A stretch of 59,940 bases of DNA from JARIHD01 sp036392795 (GCA_036392795.1 DASVXH010000014.1:1-59940); one strand, 5' to 3'; numbered from the stretch's first letter, positions 42,811 to 51,359 are shown. The notes: generated from the letters alone by a model not told the origin. Translations and numbers: made by a program.

Positions 42811-44064
42811 ATGAATATGACACTCTCAGAGGACTTGCAATGGCGCGGTCTAATCAAAGACAAAACCTTCAGTGATAGTAGGTGGCTGGATACGCCACGA
42901 AAATTCTATTTGGGAGCAGATTGTGGCTCGGCAGATAGCCTGACTATTGGCAACCTCGCGATTTTTTTGGTTGCCAAGCGACTGGCAAAGGCCGGATGGC
43001 AGACCGTTTTGCTGGTAGGCGGTGCGACCAGTCTTATTGGAGACCCAGGCGGCAAGGATGAAGAGCGTGAGCTGAAAACCCGCGAAGAAGTTCAGGCTAA
43101 TGTCGCGCGCATAAAGGCACAGGTTAGTAAATTATTTGAAGGCCGTGAATTTGAACTAGTTGACAACTATGACTGGTTTAAGGACCTCGGATACCTGGAT
43201 TTTCTGCGTGATGTAGGCAAAAACTACAGCATGACAGAACTGGTGCAGCGCGATTTCATCGCCACGCGAATGGGTGAAGGCGGTAGTGGCATCAGTTATG
43301 CTGAATTTAGCTATAGTCTCATTCAAGGCTATGATTACTGGCATCTCTTTAAGACCAGGGGTGTTGAGCTTCAGATTGGTGGGTCTGACCAATGGGGTAA
43401 TATGCTCTCTGGGGCGCCCCTGATTCGCAAAAAAGAAGGTAAAGAAGTGCATGCTTTTAGTATGCCTTTGGTTATCAATAAGGCTACCGGTAAAAAGTTT
43501 GGTAAAAGCGAAGAAGGTGCCGTTTGGTTGGACCCTAAGAAAACCTCGCCAACGCAGTTTTACCAATTTTGGATTAATGCCGATGACGCCGGAGTCGAAG
43601 ATTACCTGAAGATCTACACCGAACTCGACAAGCCTCAGATTGACGACATTATGACGCGCCATAAAGCCGATCCAAAAATGCGCTTGGCTCAGCTCTGGCT
43701 GGCTCAGGAAATAACAGCGCTAGTGCATGGCTCGGATAAGATGCGTGTCGCAGAAGAAGTGACCTCTTACCTGACGGGCAATGCATTGGTCGGCGAAGCA
43801 ACCGAAGAAGTGCTACGCGAAATCCGCAAAGAAATTCGCTTTGCCCGCGCTAAGCCCGGCGATGGTCTGGCTGATGTTTTGGCTGAAAGCGGCCTGGCAG
43901 CCTCCAAGAGTGAGGCCCGGCGCCTGCTGGCTGGTAATGCCATATCTATTAATGGCCATAAGACTACCAAAGAGCGGCTAGGAGAGGAAGACTTCCAAAG
44001 TGGCCGTCTACTCCTGCGAAAAGGAAAAGCCTATAAAGATTCCGCACTCGTTGAGCGCGCATAA
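42811..44064 (+). CDS. tyrS: Tyrosyl-tRNA synthetase
   Basis: A 417-residue class I synthetase. The HIGH-like motif is visible in YLGADCGSADSLTIGNL (about 35-50, TIGN instead of HIGH), the tyrosine pocket in GYDYWHLFK and IGGSDQWGNM, and the KMSKS equivalent as KFGKS in KATGKKFGKSEEG. The C-terminal S4 RNA-binding domain (about 345-410: ESGLAASKSEARRLLAGNAI) contacts tRNA-Tyr. I set the start at ATG 42811, after the promoter; ATG 42817 is also possible. Divergent from the PBP gene. Confidence 0.96.
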   Translation: MNMTLSEDLQWRGLIKDKTFSDSRWLDTPRKFYLGADCGSADSLTIGNLAIFLVAKRLAKAGWQTVLLVGGATSLIGDPGGKDEERELKTREEVQANVARIKAQVSKLFEGREFELVDNYDWFKDLGYLDFLRDVGKNYSMTELVQRDFIATRMGEGGSGISYAEFSYSLIQGYDYWHLFKTRGVELQIGGSDQWGNMLSGAPLIRKKEGKEVHAFSMPLVINKATGKKFGKSEEGAVWLDPKKTSPTQFYQFWINADDAGVEDYLKIYTELDKPQIDDIMTRHKADPKMRLAQLWLAQEITALVHGSDKMRVAEEVTSYLTGNALVGEATEEVLREIRKEIRFARAKPGDGLADVLAESGLAASKSEARRLLAGNAISINGHKTTKERLGEEDFQSGRLLLRKGKAYKDSALVERA

Positions 44065-44066
44065 GG

Positions 44067-44075
44067 TGTTATACT
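44067..44075 (+). promoter_or_regulatory. Extended -10 promoter of the methyltransferase gene
   Basis: TGt followed by TATACT (44070-44075), nine bases before ATG 44085. Confidence 0.6.
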
Positions 44076-44084
44076 GTAACCGAT

Positions 44085-44891
44085 ATGAAACAAGCAACTA
44101 CCAAAAAGGGCGAACACGCCGACAAGAAACACGAAAAAAAGACCCGCAAGGCGGATCAATATAACGACCCCAGCCACAATTATCTAAAATACTGGACCGG
44201 CCGCGACTATGAACACGCTGCCGAAGAAATGGCAATTAAGCGTTTGTTGAATGGCCGCCATTTTCGTAATGCCGTTGATGTAGGCGGCGGTTATGGTCGT
44301 CTATGCGTGCTGCTGGAAAACTATGCCGACAAAGTGACGCTAGCCGAGCCCAGCCAGCAGCAATTGGACATCGCCAAGGATTTTCTAAAAGACCACCCAG
44401 AAGTTGACCGCAAGCTTCTACAGGCCGCCGATCTAAAATTTAAAGACGGCAGCGTCGATTTACTTACGGTTATCCGTGTCATGCATCATCTGCCCGACCC
44501 AAATCCTGAATTCGCCGAATTCGCTCGTGTTTTGGCTGACGACGGCTATGCCATTATCGAAGTAGCCAACTATTCACACGCCCGCAATCGTCTAAAGCAC
44601 CTGTTAAAAGGCAAAAAGATGCCCGTTCACCCTGTTGATATTCGTTCCGAAAAGAACAAAAAAGATAGCGAAATTCCGTTTGTGAATCACAATCCCGACA
44701 CGGTTATCAAACAGCTGGCCCATGCCGGCTTAAAAGTTGAGCGTATTTTATCCGTATCCAACTTGCGTAGCCCGGGCCTAAAAAAGGTTGTGCCCCGCCG
44801 AGTGATGCTGGCTATCGAAGGTATTCTACAGCCCACTCTAGCCAACAGCTACTTTGGACCAAGTGTGTTCTTTTTGGTCAAAAAAGGCTAG
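44085..44891 (+). CDS. Class I SAM-dependent methyltransferase
   Basis: A 268-residue methyltransferase of the Methyltransf_11 type. A very basic 30-residue N-terminus precedes the SAM motif I AVDVGGGYGRLCVLL (about 65-79), the acidic motif VTLAEPS, motif LQAADLKFKDGSVDLLTVIR and HHLPDP. The C-terminal part has a basic segment (about 165-195) and a final membrane-proximal-looking helix. Substrate unknown; the basic N-terminus might bind nucleic acid or membrane. Own promoter, ends in a strong terminator. Confidence 0.85.
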   Translation: MKQATTKKGEHADKKHEKKTRKADQYNDPSHNYLKYWTGRDYEHAAEEMAIKRLLNGRHFRNAVDVGGGYGRLCVLLENYADKVTLAEPSQQQLDIAKDFLKDHPEVDRKLLQAADLKFKDGSVDLLTVIRVMHHLPDPNPEFAEFARVLADDGYAIIEVANYSHARNRLKHLLKGKKMPVHPVDIRSEKNKKDSEIPFVNHNPDTVIKQLAHAGLKVERILSVSNLRSPGLKKVVPRRVMLAIEGILQPTLANSYFGPSVFFLVKKG

Positions 44892-44913
44892 AAGGGTACC
44901 CCTCTAGCCTTTT
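44882..44913. terminator. Bidirectional intrinsic terminator
   Basis: An 11-bp perfect stem (44882-44892 with 44903-44913) flanked by A-run and T-run, so it works for both the methyltransferase (plus) and the small acidic protein gene (minus). Confidence 0.9.
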
Positions 44914-44929
44914 AATAACGAAGTTCACT

Positions 44930-45280
44930 CTAGGCGGCAACTTGTTCTTGGCCAAGTATCCTATTGCCATCTCCACCGTCCACGTATTGATCCATGTGCG
45001 GTAGGATTGCTAATCGGCCTGCACATAGGGCTGACCGCCTTTTTTCTTCCTCGACCATGCCGTCCTCTTGCGTACCTCCCTCCCGTGTGTCATGAAATCC
45101 TTCATTACCGTTAATTCCACCGACGTCTTGGATGGGGTCTGAAAACGCGGCAGCTTTATCTGATTCTTCTTCCTTTTCGGGATCTGGCGGGGGAAAACCG
45201 GGCCCACCTTCGCCACCCCCAATAAGGGTTTTGTTTATGTTGCCGTAGTCGGTAAAGGTCATATTTTTCAACGCTTCCAT
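44930..45280 (-). CDS. Small acidic Gly/Pro-rich protein of unknown function
   Basis: A 116-residue protein, expressed by all signs: an AGGGGGAA ribosome site lies 4-11 bases before its ATG, a TATACT box (45312-45317, minus strand) about 30 bases upstream, and a terminator behind it. The sequence is low in hydrophobics, with a Gly-rich segment LIGGGEGGPGFPPPDPEKEE (about 20-39), an acidic middle and a more ordered end containing GRLAILPHMDQYVDGGDGN. No signal peptide or membrane helix. I do not recognise it. A secreted or modified peptide precursor is conceivable but unsupported by any neighbouring maturation gene. Confidence 0.7.
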   Translation of the reverse strand: MEALKNMTFTDYGNINKTLIGGGEGGPGFPPPDPEKEEESDKAAAFSDPIQDVGGINGNEGFHDTREGGTQEDGMVEEEKRRSALCAGRLAILPHMDQYVDGGDGNRILGQEQVAA

Positions 45281-45311
45281 TTTGTTCCCCCTTTATATTT
45301 TTAACGTAAGC

Positions 45312-45317
45312 AGTATA
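45312..45317 (-). promoter_or_regulatory. -10 box (TATACT) of the small acidic protein gene
   Basis: Minus-strand TATACT; predicted start near 45305, leader about 25 bases with the strong ribosome site. Divergent from recG. Confidence 0.55.
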
Positions 45318-45349
45318 CAAAAGACGTTCTAAAAAGGGCAACCCCTGGG

Positions 45350-45355
45350 TATACT
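45350..45355 (+). promoter_or_regulatory. -10 box (TATACT), leaderless recG start
   Basis: TATACT, six bases, then ATG 45362, which places the first transcribed base on the start codon. Confidence 0.6.
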
Positions 45356-45361
45356 AACAGT

Positions 45362-47398
45362 ATGCGACCGGAGGATTCTATAACGGCCATCAAAGGCGTA
45401 GGCGACGAAGTGGCCAAAAAACTGGCTATTTTAGGTGTACGTACGGTTGGTGATCTGCTGGAAAACTACCCGCGCAAGTACAATGACTTTTCAGTTGTAA
45501 GCCAGATCAAAAATCTGCGTCCCGGACCCGCAACGATAGAGGCAATAATCACGCAAGTAAGGGGCCGCTATGTACGCCGCGGCATGCATATTACCGAGGC
45601 TGTTGCCAACGATAACGGCGACAGTGTACGCCTGATCTGGTTTAACCAACCGTACCGCGAACAGGCGATTAAGTCCGGTCAGCCGTACTTTATCTCCGGC
45701 CAGTACGAACTAAGTCACAATCGTTTTGCAATAATGAACCCCAGCATGGAATTGGTGAGTGATTTTCCGGTTAATACTGCGCGAATTGTGCCAGTGTACC
45801 GCGAAACAAAGGGCCTTAACAGCGCCCGTATTCGAAAATTTGTGCGCGAAATAGTGCCACTCATGCGTCGGCACGCCGAAACATTGCCTGCCTGGCTTAT
45901 TAAAGATCAAAAACTAATGCCGCTGGGTGCCTCTCTAGAGGCAATGCATTTTCCGTCAGACGCCGAACAGCTGCAAGCTGCGCAAAAACGTCTGGGTTTT
46001 GAAGAGGTATTTAGCCTTAGCCTCGCTAGCCTTCTCAATAAATACGAATTATTGCAGGACACTTCGCTGGCCATTCCTTTTGACAAAAAACTGGCCAAAG
46101 AATTTGTAAGTCATCTGCCGTTTAACCTGACCGATGCCCAGCGTGCCGTGGTTTGGCAAATATATCAGGACATGCAAAAAACGCAGCCTATGAACCGCCT
46201 GGTAGAAGGCGATGTGGGTTCTGGAAAAACCGTGGTAGCTACTATGGCGGCACTGATGGCGATCGCCGAAGGTTATCAGGTGGCGTTTATGGCACCAACG
46301 GAGTTGCTGGCCCGCCAGCATGCCGAAACGGTCTACGACTTACTAGAACCACTCGAAATGCATGATCGAATATCTTTATTAGTGGGTGGTATGACGAAAC
46401 AGCAAAAAGAAACGGCCTATCACCATATTGCCGGCGGCGAAGTTCGCCTGATCATTGGTACACACGCCCTGATTCAGGAAAAAGTAGATATGCAAAAATT
46501 GGGTCTGGTGGTTATCGACGAACAGCATCGTTTTGGTGTTGAACAACGCAAAAAACTGATGGCCAAGGCCGGTCATATGCCGCATCTTCTGAGTCTAACG
46601 GCTACGCCAATTCCGCGTAGTCTGGCCTTGACATTGTATGGTGAACTGGATGTTTCGATTATTGATAGCAAGCCGCCTGGCCGCCAGCCAATTACGACCG
46701 AAATCTGTTCGCCCAATTCGCGAGCGCAGCTGTACGCAGAAATAGAAAAGGAGCTAGGCGCGGGACGACAGATGTTTGTCGTCTGCCCTTTGATTACCGA
46801 ATCCGAGCGCGCCAGCGCTAGCTCTGCCGAAAAAATGTACGACCAATTGAGCAAGCGCGACTTCAAACATCGGCGCGTGGGACTGCTGCATGGCAAGATG
46901 AAACCGGCCGAAAAACAGGATATCATGCAGCAGTTTGCGCGCCATCAATTGGATATTTTGGTTTCGACAACCGTTATCGAAGTAGGTGTTGATGTACCTA
47001 ATGCCAGTATCATGCTGATTGAAGCAGCTGACCGATTTGGTCTGGCGCAGATCCACCAGCTGCGTGGCCGTGTTGGTCGTGGTGGTCACAAGGGCTACTG
47101 CTATCTAATGATGAGTGATTCGTCGGCGCCACCACAGCGCTTACGCGCCCTGGAGCGCTCTAACGATGGGTTCAAGCTGGCTGAACTCGATTTGGAGCTG
47201 CGCGGTCCTGGCGCCATTTACGGCACCATGCAGCACGGCCAATTAGATCTGCGAGTTGCAAAGTTGACCGATGTTACGTTGATCGCCGCCGCCCGTAAGG
47301 CCGCCGCTCACTATATCGACAAAGGCGAAGATTTGATACAATATCCAGGATTACAGGAAAGAGTTATGCGCCTGCGGGCCGTAACCAATTTAAACTAA
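45362..47398 (+). CDS. recG: ATP-dependent DNA helicase RecG
   Basis: A 678-residue RecG that remodels stalled replication forks and Holliday junctions. Wedge/OB domain (about 1-170), then SF2 helicase: Walker A EGDVGSGKTVVATMAALMA (about 282-300), Walker B as VVIDEQHRFGVEQR (DEQH box), LSLTATPIPRSLALTLYGE, VCPLITES, and QLRGRVGRGGHKGYCYLM (motif VI), followed by the TRG region. Full length. Its stop codon overlaps the start of the next gene (taATG), coupling both. The leaderless start is decided by the -10 box. Confidence 0.97.
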   Translation: MRPEDSITAIKGVGDEVAKKLAILGVRTVGDLLENYPRKYNDFSVVSQIKNLRPGPATIEAIITQVRGRYVRRGMHITEAVANDNGDSVRLIWFNQPYREQAIKSGQPYFISGQYELSHNRFAIMNPSMELVSDFPVNTARIVPVYRETKGLNSARIRKFVREIVPLMRRHAETLPAWLIKDQKLMPLGASLEAMHFPSDAEQLQAAQKRLGFEEVFSLSLASLLNKYELLQDTSLAIPFDKKLAKEFVSHLPFNLTDAQRAVVWQIYQDMQKTQPMNRLVEGDVGSGKTVVATMAALMAIAEGYQVAFMAPTELLARQHAETVYDLLEPLEMHDRISLLVGGMTKQQKETAYHHIAGGEVRLIIGTHALIQEKVDMQKLGLVVIDEQHRFGVEQRKKLMAKAGHMPHLLSLTATPIPRSLALTLYGELDVSIIDSKPPGRQPITTEICSPNSRAQLYAEIEKELGAGRQMFVVCPLITESERASASSAEKMYDQLSKRDFKHRRVGLLHGKMKPAEKQDIMQQFARHQLDILVSTTVIEVGVDVPNASIMLIEAADRFGLAQIHQLRGRVGRGGHKGYCYLMMSDSSAPPQRLRALERSNDGFKLAELDLELRGPGAIYGTMQHGQLDLRVAKLTDVTLIAAARKAAAHYIDKGEDLIQYPGLQERVMRLRAVTNLN

Positions 47399-48216
47399 TG
47401 TACTCTGGAACTACACTTACACCCATGTCGGGCCGCTTGCTTGGGGCTCACCAGAAGCTGGACCGCTTGGCCCGTAGCGGCCTAAGCCGCCTATTGCCCG
47501 GCGACGCCAACTTTCCGACAATAGGCGGTATTTTGCATTTCGAAGGCATAAATGGCCCTGACGCAATCAAGCGTAAAAGCCCGGCCAAAGACGAACCATG
47601 GCATTACTATTCGCCGTTTGACGAAACCGATACCGGCCTGATCGATCTAATCGCCGATCATCATGCTCAGTTAGTGGTTGCTTTAAAAAACAAGGATGAA
47701 ATTCGTGCGTCATTCGAGGCAGCCTGGTTAGCGCACGCTATAGTGGATGGGCTGACGCCGGCTCACCACTTTCCGTACGAAGAAAGACTCACCGAACTGC
47801 GTGGCGGAGCTGGTATTGAAACGAGGACCTCCATAAAAGACAAATTAGTGTTGCCAGGACAGAATCGTCGTGAACAGGTCAAAAATAACTGGAAGATGTG
47901 GGGTCCTCGCGGGCTTTTGGCTACACATGGCTTTTTTGAATTTGGTGTTGCTGCGTTGCTGGCGTCATTTTCCAGCAGACAGATTCATATAACGCCGCAC
48001 GATTTGGCCGACCTGCGCACAAATGGCACCATCGAGCTTTTCCGCCGTACGGCCAAAGAAATTGGTGGTTTGGACATGTTTCATCGCTATTATGAATCGG
48101 GGTGGACACCCCGTCTGGCCCGCCAAGCGCGGAAACATCTTATTCCTGCAATTGTTAAAGTTGTAACATTGGCCTGGTACGACGCCGCAATGCAGGCTGC
48201 TAAAACGAGGCGCTAA
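47398..48216 (+). CDS. Zinc-dependent phospholipase C-like / S1-P1 nuclease-fold protein (tentative)
   Basis: A 272-residue helical protein coupled to recG by a one-base overlap. His- and Asp-rich motifs suggest a metal site: HYYSPFDETD (about 69-78), IADHHAQLV (about 86-94) and especially AAWLAHAIVDGLTPAHHFPY (about 107-126), which resembles the lGxlsHyxaDxxqPlH core of the zinc-dependent phospholipase C / S1-P1 nuclease fold. No signal peptide is visible, unlike secreted members. Function is inferred from these motifs only. It is followed one base later by rsmD. Confidence 0.65.
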   Translation: MYSGTTLTPMSGRLLGAHQKLDRLARSGLSRLLPGDANFPTIGGILHFEGINGPDAIKRKSPAKDEPWHYYSPFDETDTGLIDLIADHHAQLVVALKNKDEIRASFEAAWLAHAIVDGLTPAHHFPYEERLTELRGGAGIETRTSIKDKLVLPGQNRREQVKNNWKMWGPRGLLATHGFFEFGVAALLASFSSRQIHITPHDLADLRTNGTIELFRRTAKEIGGLDMFHRYYESGWTPRLARQARKHLIPAIVKVVTLAWYDAAMQAAKTRR

Positions 48217-48217
48217 G

Positions 48218-48745
48218 GTGCGAATTATTGCTGGCCGTTTAGGTGGCCGAACATTTCAATCGCCGCGCAGTTTTAAAACGCACCCTATGAGCGATAAAGT
48301 CCGAGGTGCGCTTTTTAATATGCTCGGCGATATCGAAGGTCTGCATGTGTTGGACGCATTTGCTGGATCGGGGGCACTCAGTTTTGAGGCTGTTAGTCGC
48401 GGTGCGGCACACGCTACGGCCATAGATAATGATAGGGCGGCCCAAACCATTATCGCCAGTAATAGCAAAGAGTTGGGGTTGCAGGATCAGGTCTCTCTGA
48501 TAAAAGCTGGCGCCGGTGCTTGGCTGCAAACTTCTGCATCATCGCAGTTTGATATTGTTTTGTGCGATCCGCCGTACAACGATACGCAGATTAATTTGGT
48601 CAGGCGGCTGGCTGTTCGTGTCGCACCAAATGGCATTATGGTGGTCTCCTGGCCGGGTGCTGTAGACGCTCCCGAAATTCCAGGGTTTAAAAAAGTTGCG
48701 CACCGCTCCTATGGCGACGCGCAACTAATTTTTTATTCCCGATAG
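48218..48745 (+). CDS. rsmD: 16S rRNA (guanine-N2)-methyltransferase RsmD family
   Basis: A 175-residue RsmD-type enzyme, which methylates G966 of 16S rRNA in E. coli. Starts at GTG 48218, giving MRIIAGRLGGRTFQSP, the family's usual N-terminus. MSDKVRGALFNML, SAM motif VLDAFAGSGALSFEAVSRGA (about 46-65) and the catalytic IVLCDPPYND (NPPY-type, about 123-132) are present. Part of the recG-X-rsmD unit; recG-rsmD adjacency recurs in other bacteria. Confidence 0.93.
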   Translation: MRIIAGRLGGRTFQSPRSFKTHPMSDKVRGALFNMLGDIEGLHVLDAFAGSGALSFEAVSRGAAHATAIDNDRAAQTIIASNSKELGLQDQVSLIKAGAGAWLQTSASSQFDIVLCDPPYNDTQINLVRRLAVRVAPNGIMVVSWPGAVDAPEIPGFKKVAHRSYGDAQLIFYSR

Positions 48746-48748
48746 GAT

Positions 48749-49516
48749 TTAGGCTGCAGAGCCGGCGGCGTGAAGTTCCTTTTCGATAGGAGTAGTCACA
48801 TCTTCTTTGTTTTGGCGCAAAGCTTTGATATGCAGATAGCGCAGGCCAGGGGCGGCCGCATACAAGATCGCGCCTACTGCCGATGCCATCCACCCGATGA
48901 CTGGCACGGCACTGGGCAGGGCAATAAGAAGCGTGACACCGATAATACCATAAATGGCTCCCCACATACCTTGAGATTCCTGTGCACTGACTTTTAAGGC
49001 TTCAAAAACACCAAGATTGCGGTCGATCAGATAGTACGGCGCAAGCGCGTAACGTCGTATGGCAAAGAATAGGGGTACAATCAAAAGCACCGTAGCACCG
49101 ATAAAGATAACCGCCATGCAAATAGCCAGACCGATGATGCGCGCCAGGTATTTCAGGCCCTGACTAAACGCTTCGCCCCCGGAAATCTGTTCGCTCCGGG
49201 CGCCTTTTAGCTGCAATAACACTACCGCCGGGAAAGTCAGCAAGGTTAAAAGTGAACCCAAAAATCCCAGTACCTCAAGTATCCCGCCATTGTGATCGGA
49301 GTTGGAAGCAAACGAGGGGTCAGGCCCAATCATGGTTAATACCGTAGGGATGCCCATTAGTACAATAAAAGCAGCAAGGTTTCGCTTTACTATTTCTATA
49401 CTCGGTTTAAAAAGATCAAAAGCCCCGGGCATCGATTGTGGCATGGCTACCGCTGGCGCGGCGGGCAATCCATTGCCTTCCTCCGAAGCTTTTTCTTGCT
49501 TTTTTGTATTATCCAT
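48749..49516 (-). CDS. Multi-pass membrane protein of unknown function
   Basis: A 255-residue integral membrane protein with about six hydrophobic segments (approximately 42-65, 80-105, 130-165, 180-220 region). The layout with a long cytoplasmic N-terminus and the conserved-looking RYALAPYYLIDRNLGVFEALKVS segment resembles uncharacterised DUF-type membrane proteins that carry a YALxxxxIxD motif. I place the start at 49516 rather than 49525: the AAAGGA site (49526-49531) directly abuts 49525 but is nine bases from 49516. Convergent with rsmD, three bases between the stops. Confidence 0.78.
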   Translation of the reverse strand: MDNTKKQEKASEEGNGLPAAPAVAMPQSMPGAFDLFKPSIEIVKRNLAAFIVLMGIPTVLTMIGPDPSFASNSDHNGGILEVLGFLGSLLTLLTFPAVVLLQLKGARSEQISGGEAFSQGLKYLARIIGLAICMAVIFIGATVLLIVPLFFAIRRYALAPYYLIDRNLGVFEALKVSAQESQGMWGAIYGIIGVTLLIALPSAVPVIGWMASAVGAILYAAAPGLRYLHIKALRQNKEDVTTPIEKELHAAGSAA

Positions 49517-49602
49517 AGCGGTCATTCCTTTATATTTACTTGAGATTAACTATTATTGAGGCCGCCTCCAAAGTCAATGATGCAAATAACGAAGAAATAC
49601 GA

Positions 49603-49608
49603 TATAAT
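49603..49608 (+). promoter_or_regulatory. -10 box (TATAAT) of tRNA-Leu
   Basis: Perfect TATAAT 19 bases before the mature tRNA 5' end; predicted start near 49615. Confidence 0.55.
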
Positions 49609-49627
49609 AAACCTTGTCAATTTTTCC

Positions 49628-49712
49628 GGGGACGTGGTGAAATTGGTAGACACGCATGCCTTAGGAGCATGTGCCTCACGGCGTGAAGGTTCAAGTCCTT
49701 TCGTCCCCACCA
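49628..49712 (+). tRNA. tRNA-Leu, anticodon UAG
   Basis: An 85-base class II tRNA. Acceptor GGGGACG (49628-49634) pairs with CGTCCCC (49702-49708); discriminator A and an encoded CCA (49710-49712). The anticodon stem CATGC/GCATG closes the loop CTTAGGA, anticodon TAG (49662-49664). Long variable arm and a TTCAAGT T-loop fit tRNA-Leu. Confidence 0.97.
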
Positions 49713-49732
49713 GTTAGGTACGATAAAGGAGG

Positions 49733-49755
49733 GAGGCTTTTGAAGGCCTCTTTTT
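49733..49755 (+). terminator. Terminator after tRNA-Leu
   Basis: A 7-bp stem (49733-49739 with 49744-49750) followed by five Ts (49751-49755). It overlaps the possible TTG start of the next gene and its ribosome site. Confidence 0.65.
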
Positions 49756-50369
49756 ATATGACAAGTTCCGAAAATTCTATCCCATTACCTCAGGAAAGAG
49801 CCGTGTACCAAACCACGGCCATTCCAACTTTTCCGATCGTGCCTTTGGTGGAGGGCCGCAATTATGGGGAACATTTGCGGATACGAGCCGAACGCGAACT
49901 ACAGGTTCAGGCGCAGGATCTGGCGCTTTCTCCCCCCGACCCTAGTGCGGTTGAGCGATTTAAGGACACCACTGCCCAGTTGACTCCTTATGCTTTGGGC
50001 GAGCTGGCCGTCGTAGTCAGCGAGGCATATAGCAACGGTTTTATCGGCTGGGAGCATAATCCGGATGCGCACGATCCATGTGATCGACGTGGTGTCTATG
50101 GCGTGGAGCGGCAGCAGGTGGAGTATCGTATGAGTTCTGATCAAATCATCGCCAATGCCCAGACGCCGATGCGAGTCGTGTATGAGTCGCAAAATGGCGG
50201 ATATGGCGAATACGAACACGGTATAGAGCACCAAAAGGCAATTCGTGAGATTTTATATAGTGCCTATGTAGACTTGGCTACTGATCCGGCTCGCTACTGG
50301 GATTTGCAGCAATACATAATGGGCGAAAAAATGTCTAACACTAGAATAACTTCGCCAATCGCATTTTAG
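49740..50369 (+). CDS. Orphan protein of unknown function
   Basis: A 209-residue protein from TTG 49740, which has an AAAGGAGGG ribosome site (49725-49733) at ideal spacing, or 203 residues from ATG 49758. Soluble, acidic, with a helix-rich middle (about 55-100) and an Asp/His cluster EHNPDAHDPCDRRGVYG (about 119-135) that could bind metal. No recognised family. Whether it is read through from the tRNA promoter or needs its own promoter is unclear; a tRNA terminator sits at its start. Confidence 0.65.
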   Translation: MKASFYMTSSENSIPLPQERAVYQTTAIPTFPIVPLVEGRNYGEHLRIRAERELQVQAQDLALSPPDPSAVERFKDTTAQLTPYALGELAVVVSEAYSNGFIGWEHNPDAHDPCDRRGVYGVERQQVEYRMSSDQIIANAQTPMRVVYESQNGGYGEYEHGIEHQKAIREILYSAYVDLATDPARYWDLQQYIMGEKMSNTRITSPIAF

Positions 50370-50391
50370 CCTTGTCGTTCGATAAAATAAC

Positions 50392-51339
50392 TTACTTCGA
50401 TGGGCAAAGCAGCTGATATTTTTTGAAATCCCAGCCCTCCAGGAAGTCTTTGGCGGTCTTTTGGCCACTTGTAAAAAGTGCTCTCTGTTCTCCGGTTGTA
50501 ATATCAAAATGCGTGGCCTTAATATCAAAGGTGTCAACAAACATGGTCCGTGCCTGCGCGCAAGGATCGTCCAAGTGCATTTTGTCATGTGCGCTAATGG
50601 TGGTCGACAAAATGGCCAGGCCATAGTCAACCGGATTGGTAACAGGATTCATTTTTGTAAACGCTTCAGGTTTGGCCGATAGTTTGACACCAAACGTTGG
50701 CCATTCGCCCACATTATCAAAAATATCGATAGGAAAGTTGGACAAAATACCACCGTCTACCAAAAATCGGCCTTTCAATTTAGCTGGCCGGTAAAAGTAG
50801 GGAATTGACATCGAAGCTCGCACGGCGTCAGCCACCAGCATATCGTCAGCGTTTAGACCGTATTCGTGATAGTCCCAAGGCAAGCGCACCATGCGTCCGC
50901 GGGTAATGTCCGAAACGATTACTACCAACTTGTAGCGCTGTTCCGGGGGCAGCGCCGTGGCCCACTGTTCGGTCAATTTGAGATCGGCAAAGGTGCGTAC
51001 GCCCAATTTGTCTAGCTCGGTCAGCAACCATTTATAGGCATAGTTACCCCTATAAATACCCTTCTCAAACAAAATAGAGGTGATTTTGCCAGGAACGCTA
51101 AGTTTGCTTAGGAGTGTCTCATCGCGGAACTTTTTGTAATCAATGGACTGCATCAGCGTGACGAGTGTAGATGGCTTCGCGCCCGCCGCTAACAGACATC
51201 CCACGATGGCTCCAGCGCTGGTTCCGGCAACACGACATGACTCAAAACCGGATTTTTCCAATTCGGTTAGCGCCCCAACCAGGCCAATGCCTTTCACACC
51301 GCCGCCTTCTAATACTATGTCACAAGGTTTTGCCGCCAT
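50392..51339 (-). CDS. Patatin-like phospholipase
   Basis: A 315-residue patatin-family lipid acyl hydrolase with a complete Ser-Asp dyad: oxyanion loop EGGGVKGIG (11-19), nucleophile S41 in GTSAG, and D195 in DGG followed by ILSNFP. No signal peptide or membrane helix, so probably cytoplasmic unless exported by another route. In a bacterium living on other cells, acquiring host lipids is a plausible role, but intracellular turnover is equally possible. A weak TATGGT box lies five bases before the ATG on the minus strand, back-to-back with the hisS leader promoter. Confidence 0.93.
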   Translation of the reverse strand: MAAKPCDIVLEGGGVKGIGLVGALTELEKSGFESCRVAGTSAGAIVGCLLAAGAKPSTLVTLMQSIDYKKFRDETLLSKLSVPGKITSILFEKGIYRGNYAYKWLLTELDKLGVRTFADLKLTEQWATALPPEQRYKLVVIVSDITRGRMVRLPWDYHEYGLNADDMLVADAVRASMSIPYFYRPAKLKGRFLVDGGILSNFPIDIFDNVGEWPTFGVKLSAKPEAFTKMNPVTNPVDYGLAILSTTISAHDKMHLDDPCAQARTMFVDTFDIKATHFDITTGEQRALFTSGQKTAKDFLEGWDFKKYQLLCPSK

Positions 51340-51344
51340 ATATA

Positions 51345-51350
51345 ACCATA
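51345..51350 (-). promoter_or_regulatory. Candidate -10 box (TATGGT) of the patatin gene
   Basis: Minus-strand TATGGT five bases before the ATG at 51339. Weak consensus match, supported mainly by the spacing seen at other genes here. Confidence 0.35.
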
Positions 51351-51359
51351 CTAATCCTA

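Noticed and set aside
43156..43662. 168-codon minus-strand frame inside tyrS
   Set aside because: Fully overlaps conserved tyrS motifs; no ribosome site or promoter; composition is what the reverse of a coding strand gives.
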